Assembly (NCBI GenBank): GCA_036852015.1
Contig: JAANDG010000100.1
Span: forward strand, 268,227-332,226
Source: Pelodera strongyloides
Taxonomy: Eukaryota; Nematoda; Chromadorea; Rhabditida; Rhabditidae
Length of the DNA: 64,000 nucleotides
Direction of reading: 5' to 3'
Part shown: piece by piece, positions 56,301 through 62,045 of the stretch
Numbering within the stretch: the first letter of the stretch is position 1
Layout: each line of letters opens with the position of its first letter
Notes under the pieces: model-generated
The model's input: the letters and a program-made list of their open reading frames with translations, nothing else
Told to the model about the DNA's origin: nothing
Databases searched by the model: none
Translations under genes and position numbers: made by a program

Positions 56301-57066
56301 CTTTAACACTTAGAACGTGCAATCGAAGTTCTGCCCGGATGGCGAACGTTTGGCGAACCCCCGTAATCGTCCGCTGGACGTCAACTTCCAAGACGACCTC
56401 ACGCCAGGGTGAGCAGAAATACCAGATTTCAATTTTGGCAAAAGAATATTCGAGGAGGAATAGCTAAAGTTAAAGTAAAAAGGGGTCATTGTCAGTTAGC
56501 GTTAGTCTGTGACCTCCATGAAGTTTCTCTGGCAAGAGCTTTCTCCTTCCGTAGTTGAATCCAACTTTTCAGCTTCATCGGCCCACAGCCAAAGTCCCGC
56601 GTCAACCTGGGACCATATGACGAGTTCATCAGAAAGGCAGCCTACTACCAATCAATCGTTGATTGTGAATGGGATGCTGTAAGTCTCTAAAATATGTGAA
56701 AAAAGAAACCAATAGAAAACAATCCAAGGGTGTCCCGGTTATTTGATAATAATAATGGCTTATATTGGTTAAAAAATCAGTACAAAGAATGTCTTCCAGG
56801 CTAAGTGGTCCTATGGTCTAGGCTGTATTATGCCTATGGCCGAAGGTGCTAGTTACATGTTTGTATTGTGACAATTTGCGCACTCATTGTTTTGGTCTAA
56901 TAGCTTTTCGTCAGCTCCGTTATTGCAGGTCCGCCAGGGTGCCGCAATGCAGCGGCGTGATCGCCACATGAGAACGGGCCGCGGCGAATTCGAGGGCAAC
57001 TTCGATAACAATTGGACCGGAAGGGTCAAGATGTACCTGTGGAGAATGGTCGCCAGGAGCGACTAA
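35308..57066 (+). CDS. Giant mosaic receptor: mucin stalk, lectin-like, SEA-like, HormR-like, EGF, multi-span, long tail
   Basis: A chain of about 39 coding exons, nearly all joined by GT-AG introns with matching phases, giving roughly 1,850 residues. Order: signal peptide (35308-35392); Cys module (37369-37511); Ser/Thr mucin stalk (37734-40408); lectin-like exon (40522-40640); SEA-like part (45425-46188); Cys/HormR-like part (46425-47185); EGF-like repeats (47899-48892); multi-span region (49016-53307); cytoplasmic tail (53402-57066, TAA). The layout is like adhesion-type seven-span receptors: glycosylated ectodomain, then membrane region. I could not match it to a named family. Two faults: an in-frame TAA at 46182-46184 and a phase mismatch between 47185 and 47899. 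Each part is described separately. Confidence 0.65.
35879..36280. mobile_element. Palindromic TTAA MITE, family AGGGTCAGG, copy 3
   Basis: Lies in the second intron of the receptor gene. Left end GGGGTCAGGCCC abuts TTAA (35875-35878). The right arm matches copies 1 and 2 up to CATTTGAAAT and is then truncated. No coding capacity. Confidence 0.75.
36384..36578. mobile_element. Short inverted-repeat element with ACCGGCCGGT ends
   Basis: Ends are inverted copies of about 38 bases (AGAGCGAAATACCGGTCGGTTTTTGAAACGCAT and complement). Related ends occur at 24830-24850 and at 48425-48801. Intronic and non-coding. Confidence 0.55.
37369..37511 (+). CDS. Receptor exon: N-terminal Cys module
   Basis: 47 codons with the Cys pattern ATCYSCYDKG, EEHC, GKCLML, probably a small disulphide-bonded secreted module directly after the signal peptide. 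Enters in phase 1 and leaves in phase 0 (CAG|GTGTGT). No named domain was recognised. Confidence 0.65.
37734..40408 (+). CDS. Receptor exons: Ser/Thr-rich mucin stalk
   Basis: Exons 37734-37809, 38030-38646, 38795-38893, 39007-40164 and 40285-40408, phases continuous. About 690 residues dominated by Thr, Ser, Pro, Ala and Glu, the composition of an O-glycosylated mucin-type stalk. Exon 39007-40164 alone is 386 codons. The third position is GC-rich, unlike the introns, which include a triple TTTTTATTCACCCCT repeat (38656-38730) and an ATT-rich tract (38905-39000). In exon 40285-40408 a facultative intron (GAA|GTAAAA ... TTTCAG|GTG) is possible; both readings keep the frame. Confidence 0.8.
40522..40640 (+). 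CDS. Receptor exon: C-type-lectin-like start
   Basis: 39 codons after TTATTCTCAG. The sequence YCQQPCPDHFWDSGDMCFLV then SVSYIRAISYC has the first three or four Cys, the aromatic W and the first helix of a C-type lectin fold (C..GW....CY.....W..A...C). The exon ends CAG|GTTAGT, phase 0, and its next partner (45425) lies beyond the LINE. The WIGL core and the calcium-site loops are not seen downstream, so the domain is partial or degenerate. Confidence 0.55.
41504..43960 (-). CDS. LINE ORF2, end of endonuclease plus reverse transcriptase
   Basis: About 800 codons in frame. It opens with the end of the endonuclease (GTSDHNTITF) and then a complete RT domain: YLDIAKAFDKVVH, SGVPQGSILAPLLFLLY and CFADDCKVFC (F for Y in the YADD box), followed by the C-terminal WLNKLPD region. 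It is about 75-80% alike by eye to copy B. RT itself is uninterrupted, so only the frameshift upstream separates this copy from an open ORF2. Confidence 0.9.
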   Translation of the reverse strand: MATSTFTTIVFLPLQNQLKKRVFGEFVTSMGWAYFVNQPTREQRIIDHVFSSSPHIITELNVEPAIGTSDHNTITFNVNFSPSLLSKRTPILDFKNADWSSITRALSIDWENFFGYYLDVNDLEQKLTEYLRYLIGEFVPIRYHELQITKFPAYIKNMLYHKRRLFLINRQNPSVANSAIMRNINCNLEKALQKFFAHREKKIFDNKFGKKFFSYVNARIKGKCNIGVITDPNSQDTVYDNQLKAELIGSQFKSVFTNDNGWLPYMHTKSTTYRNHKIPTIYPDEVYKALGKLKNSFSITSDGIPQYFLKSLKRELAEPLSYIYNLSLETGKMPSNWRKSIVTPVPKISKPTLPVHFRPISINSAICKTMEMIVLNQINRFVLKLNCLPEEQYGFIRGKSVELQMLDCQKNWLSSHEKGELIDVVYLDIAKAFDKVVHSKLVFKLRKLGFPEQLVQWIKDFLSQRTFSVKINNSTFSSEFAAPSGVPQGSILAPLLFLLYISDLPKAVKTSPSISIRCFADDCKVFCQYKREDASEAHKLLQISLNALSDFCNDWQIELSESKCSVLYLGKNNMKYVYEVKNFALGSVSTIRDLGIQVQNNWQYVDHISKMCIKGMGAWFAINKTIKERNPLILLKAYKTYVRPILEFASVVWSPYLKKDITKVEKVQARITRIIFQKCFGQSPIPCYSERLRKFNLLSLQQRRIKQDLVFAFKLLKGELSTSFSKYYAWRPTRGRISSFELHVPFSKLNPYYHSFFIRTAKWLNKLPDKLLQLPSSKSLSRRLKSMDRNDGRNDLLTMLEINDVTSNFREYTLTLNR
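43887..44384 (-). CDS. LINE ORF2, endonuclease part upstream of a frameshift
   Basis: Starts MSLFVSYCNIRSVLKN, the N1RS-type first motif of APE-like endonucleases, followed by DLFICVESWL (catalytic Glu), RGGGICAF, and VVGDFNIHYD (catalytic Asp/Asn). The frame leaves register shortly after and continues in the frame of the next entry, which supplies the final SDHN motif. The enzyme nicks target DNA for priming. Confidence 0.85.
   Translation of the reverse strand: MSLFVSYCNIRSVLKNLSSVQLHLSQKNPDLFICVESWLRKDIGSSLILDGLDYNVFRLDRTSKRGGGICAFTNPNITCKEQKSISNSNYEVLCLDLENIVKFTKIRFVIIYRLPGCTTVADTSLYDEIINLCSCGLETIVVGDFNIHYDCFSPAPKSAKEKGFR
44405..45154 (-). CDS. LINE ORF1 protein
   Basis: 249 residues starting MEVVGMEEKDITDIIQ. 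Predicted helical N-terminal half, then a domain with basic and aromatic residues (EEKRLRSLVFNIPQ, CIFKMNSFLWKVEMP, SKWANFYIRPS) and a Gln/Asn-rich C-terminus (NWQNPRFSNQNNQFHRQGN). No CCHC zinc knuckle. Position before ORF2, basic character and length fit a nucleic-acid chaperone of a CR1-like element. Confidence 0.75.
   Translation of the reverse strand: MEVVGMEEKDITDIIQNGFGAEGLHLTANEASKFLTAVAKMLEVTKTVLNGTAPCMQQAVREEKRLRSLVFNIPQHVYAQAPRYPPNTDPNTVSSQDKAEAVARAKVSEDNQVAYEVKTLLKHLDIPESPACIFKMNSFLWKVEMPTRNSVGRVLATKHKLRNSKWANFYIRPSISFEERQNLKKLRDQRDYLNSLGGQLYQLRDTKLVWKNDPQFADRTNEAMQTPIPQNWQNPRFSNQNNQFHRQGN
45425..46188 (+). CDS. Receptor exons: SEA-like part, with in-frame TAA
   Basis: Exons 45425-45504, 45710-45785, 45939-46077 and 46120-46188, phases 2, 0, 1, 1. 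The residues run ADLANATLNKQFEDALLDRG, then DLVFYNEKGSK, then VNVTRLSAIRTTFYGILEMD and DISAFCRTTN, an alternation of helices and strands with N-glycosylation sites that resembles a SEA-type juxtamembrane module. The last exon reads NVAQNWASAWSEHCKC and then TAA at 46182-46184, before its donor ATCG|GTATCA. The stop is discussed in the findings. Confidence 0.55.
46425..47185 (+). CDS. Receptor exons: Cys-rich and HormR/CCP-like module
   Basis: Exons 46425-46520, 46693-46812 and 47119-47185, all phase 1 until the last, which ends in phase 2 (CGC GC|GTAAGA). The first reads FCQRSRCAFSDFVEAQMEK. The second, DQVVLPCIRNDKAQTVRTRC then SSYGSWVPHPTMLTC, has the C...C..W...C order of hormone-receptor (HormR) or CCP/sushi modules. 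Competing open frames exist, but only this one keeps Cys and Trp spacing and phases. Confidence 0.6.
47205..47640 (+). mobile_element. tRNA-His-like SINE family, copy 3, with palindromic tail
   Basis: Within the intron after 47185. Same order as copies 1 and 2: hairpin GAAGAGCCCTACGGGCTCTTC at 47218, A box TAGCTCAACAGGTAGAGC at 47426, anticodon loop CTGTGAA, B box GGTTCGAATCCC, and tail to about 47610. The tail is then mirrored, giving a perfect 60-base palindrome at 47581-47640 centred on AGATCT. Confidence 0.8.
47899..48892 (+). CDS. Receptor exons: EGF-like repeats
   Basis: Exons 47899-48032, 48147-48238 and 48811-48892, phases 0, 2, 0. The first has six to eight Cys (CTVTACTPPICTYSSC, CVKQ, FQCVCKTGW), the second CWKSPDMC, TTECGVGKCKS, and the third closes with CECPETFFGDQC, the textbook end of an EGF module (C.C...F.G..C). 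So two EGF-like units sit next to the membrane region. The phase of the first exon (needs phase 1 before it) does not match the preceding exon (phase 2), so a small exon may be hidden in 47186-47898. Confidence 0.7.
48426..48801. mobile_element. Inverted-repeat element ending at a splice acceptor
   Basis: Ends GCGAAATACCACCCGG and CCGGTAATTCGCT are inverted relatives of the 36384-36578 element. The right end abuts TTAA (48802-48805), six bases before the EGF exon that starts at 48811, so the acceptor TTTAATTAAG is built partly from the insertion junction. The left flank is TTAG. Confidence 0.45.
49016..53307 (+). CDS. Receptor exons: hydrophobic multi-span membrane region
   Basis: Exons 49016-49126, 49252-49344, 49515-49572, 49681-49808, 49999-50070, 50264-50397, 50645-50723, 52969-53072 and 53235-53307, phases all consistent. 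Hydrophobic spans are seen at STNVFLLLLKLAGVFTIV, KVALSLAGMVASLW, TWMTINGLYTY with AIYMAANEAINFFTVVAG, YALCALLALFGLISGVFW, LLTSLSLLSLSFLGMAFG, APVMPLVLFVQWYYL and STVYSVLNVLQTL: about seven, as in a GPCR. Cys residues between spans could pair. I cannot match it to a named class. The 53072 donor is GC (AT|GCAAGT), which restores the frame with 53235. A 2.07-kb element sits in the intron 50724-52968. Confidence 0.6.
50805..52872. mobile_element. TTAA-flanked element, 2.07 kb, with internal tandem repeats
   Basis: Ends AGGGACAGGCCCATCAAAG and its inverse are the start of about 78-base terminal inverted repeats. TTAA abuts both sides (50801-50804 and 52873-52876). The left interior (50920-51960) holds about five imperfect copies of a 220-250 bp unit (each with ATTCCTCCTAAATTGTCTGCAA or a close variant and a GCCGCAATGTTTCGCTGGG block). 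There is no transposase. The right interior has a CAAACAAACACACAAA tract and a TTATATAATAAGAT block like the SINE tail. Confidence 0.8.
53402..57066 (+). CDS. Receptor exons: long charged C-terminal tail
   Basis: Exons 53402-53494, 53653-53778, 53880-53977, 54109-54208, 54761-54913, 55259-55390, 55497-55640, 55916-55978, 56059-56130, 56314-56408, 56573-56678 and 56929-57066, phases agreeing throughout, TAA at 57064-57066. About 440 residues. The first parts are a Lys/Glu coiled-coil-like stretch (KEQQAKKDAIEAEKEKERDE), then Arg-rich segments (LLRRWTRLYLEYRSR), then acidic parts. No kinase, PDZ or SH2 motif was recognised. No stop or frameshift was found in this part, which argues against decay of the whole gene. 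Confidence 0.75.
54350..54475 (+). mobile_element. LINE 3' end fragment
   Basis: CTTGACAAAACTGTGCGAC followed by TTCGTAATAAATGTTATGTTATG closely matches the 3' end of LINE C at 23640-23710, with a GTTAT microsatellite tail. It lies in a receptor intron and is non-coding. Confidence 0.6.
54492..54681. mobile_element. Palindromic TTAA MITE, 190 bp
   Basis: Ends AGGGATGGGTTCACTACAAAATCACCTT and inverse, nearly perfect over 60 bases per arm, flanked by TTAA at 54488-54491 and 54682-54685. Intronic, without coding capacity. Confidence 0.85.
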
Positions 57067-57826
57067 ATTAATTTCATAATTTGTGAATAGTGGTTCATAA
57101 TTTGGAAAAGTTGCGTAATAATTGAAATTGAATTTGTACAGTTTAGCGAAACGCGAAACTGAAAAAAAAATCGTTTGTCTACTGAAGAAACTACTGAACC
57201 CATGTGGTTTAATTTCTGATCTCTCTTCCAGTTGCGCGAAAATGCATTTTCTCATTGAATCTCGAAAGTGGCTTTGAGTGTTTTGTTTCCAATTTCGCGT
57301 TCGCGAAACAGTTACTGTATGAAATAGTATAACAGTCGTAAGACGTAATATTGCATGTCGCTGTGGTGTGTAGTGGTCGTGAATCGTGACGTTTGTGTGG
57401 CTGCACCTTATACACATTGTGGTTTGTGTATACCGTATACTGGTAATTGTTGATAAAAAAAAAGAAAGAAAAAACAAACAAAAATCGAAAAAATAAAGCG
57501 AGATTTTCTTCATTGAGTTATTATTGCATACATACAATTGGTAGGAGTATGAAATCATTACATGACAACAATCATTCACCCGTGAATAACTCTACGGACA
57601 CACTTTATTACTTTCAGTTACAACTTAGATACGCAACAACACTATATACATTTTGTGCAAACTATACAGCAGAACCCTAAGTAGAGGTTTTCATGGATAT
57701 GATCACTTATTGTAGCTAGGCAAATTGGCCGATGGCTCATACAGACATACAAAAACAAAGTGAGGAAAGAGATTTTGTTCGAAATATGGCAGTTAAACAG
57801 AAGAAGGCAATTATCAGCGGTAGAAT
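57067..57826. other. 3' flank of receptor gene; no gene
   Basis: Probable 3' UTR with candidate polyadenylation signal AATAAA at 57492-57497. A 219-codon minus-strand frame (56920-57579) overlaps the last receptor exon and is rejected as antisense shadow. Confidence 0.5.
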
Positions 57827-58105
57827 ATGTTTATCTCTAGAATTGGAAAGTTAACTATACAAGAAACGTGCAAATATGGGATATGGCTCTACGCCTATGA
57901 TATCTTCCGCGTCAAGGTCCACGCGAATCCCAACCTGATTTTGAAAATAGCCTCAACCTTCTTGTTTCTGACAGCACTGACACGTTTTGCTTGTCTTCGA
58001 AATCCATATTCTTCTGCTGTAGAATTCGACCACAAGGAGCTCACCGTTCTGTGGGTCTATTACATATCGATCATGGCCCATTTGGTCGGTTACCTAAAAC
58101 AATAA
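57827..58105 (+). CDS. Small membrane protein or terminal exon, unrecognised
   Basis: ATG at 57827, 92 codons, TAA. The product has a Tyr/Trp-rich start (YGIWLYAYDIFRVKVHA), a hydrophobic span (ILKIASTFLFLTALTRFAC) and a second at the end (TVLWVYYISIMAHLVGYL). Third positions and GC content are exon-like. It lies between the receptor gene and the convergent p66-like gene. The start may be an internal acceptor (TCTCTAG at 57834-57840) and the ORF a last exon. Confidence 0.4.
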   Translation: MFISRIGKLTIQETCKYGIWLYAYDIFRVKVHANPNLILKIASTFLFLTALTRFACLRNPYSSAVEFDHKELTVLWVYYISIMAHLVGYLKQ

Positions 58106-58452
58106 TATTTTCATTGATTGAACACGCAGAAATGTCACGTTCCGCAAAAAAAAATCACTGATGATCGCACCAGATACCTTTTTATTTGATATGTCAAGCA
58201 ACGCAACGTTCATGTTGAAATTTGCTTTGATTCCAACAGAGAAAAGCCTTTGACATCTATTAGAGCACTTTGCTACCGTAGTCCAACGAGTGCCGGAAAT
58301 GTATTCCTGAAACAATTTTGTAGTCACAAAAGTCAGAGAGAATGCTACAACATTGGTAAAGATCATGAATTTGCATCGTTTGGGCAAGCCTATAATTACA
58401 ATAGGACTGCAAACGCGGCTAAAAGCCAGTAGCGCCACGAAGTAAAAAAACG

Positions 58453-61400
58453 TCAAAAAAATGCTCTCGGGTCAAGAAACCGTGTGTGCATAAAGCGAAC
58501 CTGCATCATTTGTTGCATAATCGAAGGGTTGGTCATCATCTGCGCCATCATTGGGTTGTTCATCAATGCGGCCGCCATCACCGGGTTCGAACGACACGCT
58601 TGCATAAACTGGGCGATTTGTTGCTGCAAACACAATATATTAGGAGCACATGATATAAGATACTGCGGAAACTTTGGGCATTCAAAACTTCAGAAACAAT
58701 CTTATAATTAAGGAAAACCTACCACATTCTGCATAGACTGGTTCGAGTTGTTTGACGACGAAGATGTGGCTGTTCGTTTACTAGAAGACGGATTGGCCGA
58801 CGTTGAGGGCTTTTGGGCGGAACCGTGATGAGAAACCTATAATGTTCCGTTGTACAAATACATTCCCACTCATTTTTATCATATCTCAATCTCAATCATG
58901 CAATATTAAATTTTAGACATTCGGGCTCATCAGACACAAAAACACTGCACATAATCGATTTAAACATCATCATCATTTTAATCATTTTATACGATGCACA
59001 CCTGTGTTTGTATACTTTATATAATGTGTCAATAAATTATTATTATTATTATTATTATTGAAGCCATTTAGATTCGAGCAATAAAAAAGGAATAAGATCG
59101 CCTACCGGTGTCGCACTCTTTGGTGTGGGATGTGGTGTCGACGTCCCACTTCCAGAAGGCATCTGATTCTTTATCGACAGATTTTGTGGTTGCGAAGAGG
59201 AAGCTGCAGCAGCCGACATAGCAGCAGAATTTGCTGCGGCCTGTTGCGTAGCCTGAAATCACATCAATTAGGCATGAATAATGACTACTGTGCAATAACA
59301 TAAGTCATGCCCATGCCTCTTAGTCTGAACAGACTCCAAACATAAAAGCCCCACAAATACACAATACTTACCTTCGCATTTGCATTCGCCACTTCCACAA
59401 TAGTCGAGTCAAGTTTTCCGTCCTTTATTTGTTGTTCAAACGCCTACACAAATTACTCATAAGGAAAATAAAAAGTAAAAGCATGAAAAAGCAGAACGAT
59501 AATTATTTATTTCGCGCCTACACAACTTGTGATACACAATTATGCATCACAAACAAGGATTAACTCAAAACAGTCAGTGTACCTGTGTACCTCATAGCCA
59601 TATATAGAACTATAGAACAAAACAAATGCAAAATGAATAAATATGAATCAATTAATCATTAACCTTCTCCTGCTTCTCCAGAGTTGCAAACACCTTCCTC
59701 AGTGCATTTGTGTGATCAGTTCGGATTTTCTTCTTTTGGGCTCCTTTCACGCACGCATCACAATACACGTGCATGTCCTGAGCAGTCGGTTTTATTCTTC
59801 TTTATTATATCTCAATTACACAAAAAAAAACAAAATCTTGCGCACAGGGGTACAAAAAAACTAGTATTAAGTATTAGTAAAATTTAGCATAAACTTTGTA
59901 TTACAAAGGACTTTTTCGTATGACAAGGCCAATTCAGTTTCGGGAGCACTATTATAACCCGTAACGCAACATTTCCTTATTTAGTCGAAAACAATATATA
60001 CTGTACCTTCTCGCTCGTTCCAATGGCTCTCCAAGAAGGCGTAAAGTCAGTTCCACATTCTTCACATTCATAAGGACCTTCGGTAACTGGCCTGAAAACC
60101 ACACACTTAACTTGGTCCACGTATAGCGAAAATTTACTGGAAAAGGCAAACAATACTGAAAAGTACACTTGTACAAATAGACGTCAAGTATACAGGGAAA
60201 GATGCAAAAAGTACAAAAGGTAACCAAAACAATGAAAACTCACGCAAATACAGCCTTATCCTTGAGAACGCGTTGTACAACCAAGTCCAGTCCAAGTAGT
60301 GCACAGTAGTCCGTTTGCGAAGGATTTGGAACGAAGAAGAAATCGTGGGGAGGAGTCTTTGGAGGAACAGCCACCTGAACAATATCAACATCACAACCAG
60401 CTGATGATCTTGATCTTATTTATTAGTTCAGTGTCGATATTACATTATTATTATAATTATTACACTACATTCACTTTAAACTAACAGAGTAGTTGTCCTG
60501 TTTCAAGTCCAACTGTCAGCTAGGAACTACAAAAGAACACTAAACAAAGGGTGCTTACAAAAAGAAAAGAAGAACGAAACTGAAAAACCAACCCTCATCA
60601 GGTGTTGATCTGCGTTCCTCCTAAACGTTTGCCGGGCAGCCGCAGCTCTTTGCTGCGGTGTTTGAGCAGCAAAAGCAGCAAGCGGATTGTTCGCAGCATT
60701 ATTCGATGACGACGTTCCAGGAACTGACGCAGCAGTAGTAGAAACAGAAGGTGTAGATGTTGAGGGAGTAGCTGCAGCTGTTGCTGCCTACAAAAGCACA
60801 TTCCGTAATCTAATCACACAGTCAAAACAATCAACCATTTGTTATGTTATACCAAGGTTATAAATTTAGTGAAACATCATTGGTTCGTGTCATGTCACTA
60901 AGATAAACAAAACAGACCGCATCATATGCACCGGATTTATGTCCTAGTAATAGTAATAAGTAATATACTACCGTACGCAGCATAATTCAATCATTCAAGC
61001 AATACAACTCAGAAAACTCAAAACTCAATAAATAACAAGTAACAAACCTTGGCTGCCTTCTGTTGATGCTGCTGAGCTTGCAATAGTGCGGCAATGATTT
61101 GTGCTTGTGGACTACTGTGAATATTAGCCAAATTTCCTTTTGTCAGCGCCAGTAGAGCCTGTGCGGCCTGGACGGGATTGATCTGGGCGGCACGAGTCAG
61201 GAACTAAAAGAGAACCATCAAATATAGCAATATCGCCGTACTCGAAGTAAAATGAACATCATTGATACAGTCATTTAGGCGCTAAAAAATACGGAAACAA
61301 GTTCACACAAAGTCCCTACCTCTTGCTGTTGTTGTGGTGTTAGCCCTGCAATGCTGAGGATCGGATTCTTCGAAGCATTTGACGACGGGGTGGCTGAAGA

Positions 61401-61775
61401 AAAGGGAAATAAAGTTATGTCTGCAACAACTTGATTCTGTTCTGAAAGCTAGTCAAGACAAATATAATAACCGTTGTGTTTGAAAATTCGAGGGAAACGT
61501 GAGCGAAAAAAAGGAAACAATCATTTCGTTCCCCACACCACGAATGAAGCAAATTTGTGCAAACTATTCATTAGCATGTTCACTAAAATAAGAGTGCATG
61601 TATAAGTAACCAAAACATGGCACAAACAAATACCCTTAGGTTTGTTTCCAGTAGATGAGGTCGCATTCTGTTGATTAGAACCTCTCACTGGCGGGGCGGC
61701 AACGGGTGGTTTGTAGGCCATTCCAGACGAATTCTGAGGCACACTCGCGGCGATTTTCTTTTGCACTTCAGCGGC
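58453..61775 (-). CDS. dcp-66-like: p66/GATAD2-like subunit of the NuRD chromatin complex
   Basis: Eleven minus-strand exons with matching phases: 61775-61634, 61393-61320, 61203-61048, 60787-60593, 60374-60244, 60091-60007, 59777-59664, 59443-59372, 59252-59106, 58836-58723 and 58623-58453 (about 466 residues, 5' end open). The CR2 region has a GATA-type zinc finger CEECGTDFTPSWRA... YCDAC followed by KKKIRTDHTNALRKVFATLE, which matches p66/GATAD2. Before it, PPHDFFFVPNPSQTDYCALLGLD is the conserved p66 lead-in. The N-terminal half is Ala/Gln/Pro-rich and disordered; the last exon has a Met/Pro/Asn-rich MNNPMMAQMMTNPSIM. Role: bridges MBD and CHD4 parts of the deacetylase complex in the nucleus. 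The first ATG is not visible. Confidence 0.85.
58840..59057 (-). repeat. LINE-like 3' end in a p66 intron
   Basis: Between exons 59106 and 58836. GCACACCTGTGTTTGTATACTTTATATAATGTGTCAATAAATTATTATTATT matches the 3' ends of the LINEs (ATT microsatellite tail at 59035-59057). It is a short truncated insert. Confidence 0.45.
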
Positions 61776-61868
61776 CTTGATACTATTTTCTTACTCGTCG
61801 TGTCTTTCGGTGACGTGTACATACATACGTCGTACCTACAACTTCACGCTTTTTTGTTTATGTTTCAG

Positions 61869-61982
61869 GTGTTTTGTCGTTACCTTTATTAGTCTTTCAA
61901 TGTGGTGGCAAGAAGAAGCCGGCACCCAAACAGGTAATATTCGTACAATTCTCTATGTGGCTCTCTCTCTCTCCACTTATAT

Positions 61983-62045
<63 letters not shown>

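Noticed and set aside
56920..57579. A 219-codon minus-strand frame
   Set aside because: It overlaps the terminal receptor exon and its 3' UTR, has no start context, and its composition changes abruptly outside the exon.
58094..58456. A 120-codon minus-strand frame with a signal-like start, just past the p66 stop
   Set aside because: It begins at TTG, not ATG. It could be a further p66 exon (CAG|GTTCGC joins TTTCAG|GAATAC in phase 0), but p66 proteins do not normally have such a tail. Left open and not called.
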